Shown one piece after another: positions 63,488 through 64,000 of a DNA stretch of 64,000 bases. The notes below the pieces were generated by a model. It did no database searches. It was not told the DNA's origin and worked only from the letters and a program-made list of their open reading frames with translations. Source of the stretch: Hibiscus mutabilis (taxonomy: Eukaryota; Streptophyta; Magnoliopsida; Malvales; Malvaceae). The DNA lies in NCBI GenBank assembly GCA_019671005.1, contig CM033745.1, forward strand, positions 30,965,526 through 31,029,525, read 5' to 3'. Position 1 is the first letter of the stretch, and every line of letters begins with the position of its first letter. A program made the position numbers and the translations under genes.

Positions 63488-63840
63488 CAAAAGAGCCAGC
63501 TTATCTATTCGGGCATATGGAGAATAGAACTCGTCTATCCATTCAGGCGTAAGGAGAATGGAAACATGCTCATCTATTCAGGCATATGGAGAATAGAACT
63601 CGTCAATCCATTCAGGCATAAGGAGAATGAAACCATGCTCATCTATTCGGGCGTATGGAGAATAGAACTCGTCTATCTGTTCAGGCGTAAGGAGAATGGA
63701 ACCTGCTCATCTATTCGGGCGTATGAGGAATGTAACATGTCTATCTATTCGGACGTGAGGAGAATGGAACTTTGCTCATCAATTCAGGCACATGAAGAAT
63801 AAAACCAACTTATCTTTTTCAGGAATTTGGAGAATAGAAC
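63488..63840 (+). repeat. Minisatellite of about ten 32-37 bp units in the Tat-2 3' UTR
   Basis: Units follow the scheme CTCATCTATTCGGGC then TATGGAGAATAGAACT, alternating with a sister form CGTCTATCCATTCAGGC then GTAAGGAGAATGGAAC; pairs therefore form a higher-order unit near 68 bp. The first copies are most regular, the last ones degenerate. An open frame across it (63443-63802) merely reflects the repeat. Tandem repeats in the 3' UTR are characteristic of Tat-lineage elements. Confidence 0.88.
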
Positions 63841-63893
63841 ACTCCAATTAAGCCACATGTTCTTTGCTACATCCATGTTCCACTAGAATAAGC

Positions 63894-63907
63894 AAAGAAG
63901 GGGCAAC
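63894..63907 (+). promoter_or_regulatory. Polypurine tract of Tat-2
   Basis: AAGAAGGGGCAAC directly before TGTTGTCACTAATTTTTTAC, the LTR start. Inferred from position and composition. Confidence 0.65.
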
Positions 63908-64000
63908 TGTTGTCACTAATTTTTTACCCTTTTAAAAAAAGTAAGTAAAAAATAATAAAAAGAAATTTACCCCCTTTCAATAAAAATAAATAAATAAATA
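63908..64000 (+). repeat. Start of the Tat-2 3' LTR
   Basis: TGTTGTCACTAATTTTTTAC begins a TG-starting, A-rich sequence cut by the window edge; AAATAAATAAATA at the very end. No second copy in the window to confirm. Confidence 0.6.

Larger units (their letters stand above)
57225..64000 (+). mobile_element. Tat/Ogre-like element (Tat-2), running off the right edge
   Basis: Leader, gag, protease, a Tat-type second RNase H, integrase, pol end, 3' UTR with hairpin repeats and a minisatellite, polypurine tract and the first 93 bp of the 3' LTR. RT and the ordinary RNase H are missing. 5' LTR absent on the left. Many frameshifts. Confidence 0.85.

Noticed and set aside
63443..63802. 119-codon frame with repeated peptide units
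   Set aside because: It is a translation of the minisatellite; unit lengths vary by amounts not divisible by three, so no stable peptide repeat is maintained.
63488..63840. CRISPR-like array
   Set aside because: Units are directly adjacent without unique spacers, and the sequence is plant retrotransposon DNA.

Overview
The window is plant nuclear DNA, most likely eudicot pericentromeric or other repeat-rich heterochromatin. I see no convincing host gene, tRNA or rRNA. Nearly everything is LTR retrotransposon sequence: Ty3/gypsy chromoviruses (Tekay/Del-like), Athila-like elements, Tat/Ogre-like elements and one Ty1/copia element, mostly nested in each other and broken by stops, frameshifts and deletions. 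Plant origin follows from these lineages, the chromodomain, the tRNA-Asp and tRNA-iMet primer sites and the 5-bp target duplications. Species cannot be fixed; the GTATCGATAC-rich LTRs remind me of Malvaceae repeats, but that is memory only.

Layout. 1-7319: a plus-strand chromovirus gag/protease remnant followed by LTR-type sequence that appears split by a second, minus-oriented LTR (2558-6329). 7320-12020: a decayed plus-strand Tat/Ogre element (Tat-1) with a 3' untranslated array of small hairpins. 12100-27008: a copia element whose reverse transcriptase is split by a complete Athila-like element (Athila-1, 15146-25091, target duplication GATTT). 27200-52332: a minus-strand Athila-like element (Athila-2) whose gag-pol spacer received a chromovirus (OUTER, 30174-48862, target duplication GGCAT), whose left LTR in turn received another chromovirus (INNER, 31501-40734, target duplication TCCCC). 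52333-53950: 3' part of a second Athila-2-type copy. 53951-57220: chromovirus LTR and pol fragments, minus strand. 57225-64000: a second plus-strand Tat/Ogre element (Tat-2), entering its 3' LTR at the right edge.

The elements once shared one plan: the LTR holds promoter and ends, a tRNA primes at the PBS, gag makes the particle, protease/RT/RNase H/integrase copy and insert the DNA, and the polypurine tract primes the second strand. Almost every copy has lost something essential. Athila-1 is the youngest by LTR similarity and keeps an undamaged integrase core, but it has lost its protease active site and part of its RT palm, so any recent movement probably relied on proteins supplied in trans.

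Most notable beyond the annotation: (1) in the chromovirus LTRs a palindrome, GTATCGATAC and close variants, recurs in pairs and one triplet at a near-constant 18-21 bp (mostly 20 bp) spacing; (2) Athila-1 carries its own dispersed palindrome, GTTGCC-NN-GGCAAC, in LTRs, gag-pol and 3' ORF, and Athila-2 carries a different one (TTGGCA/TGCCAA), both expanded as low-complexity peptide repeats at the same point of the polyprotein; (3) Tat-1 has four 26-nt hairpin units in its 3' UTR with a GNRA-type loop and compensatory stem changes.
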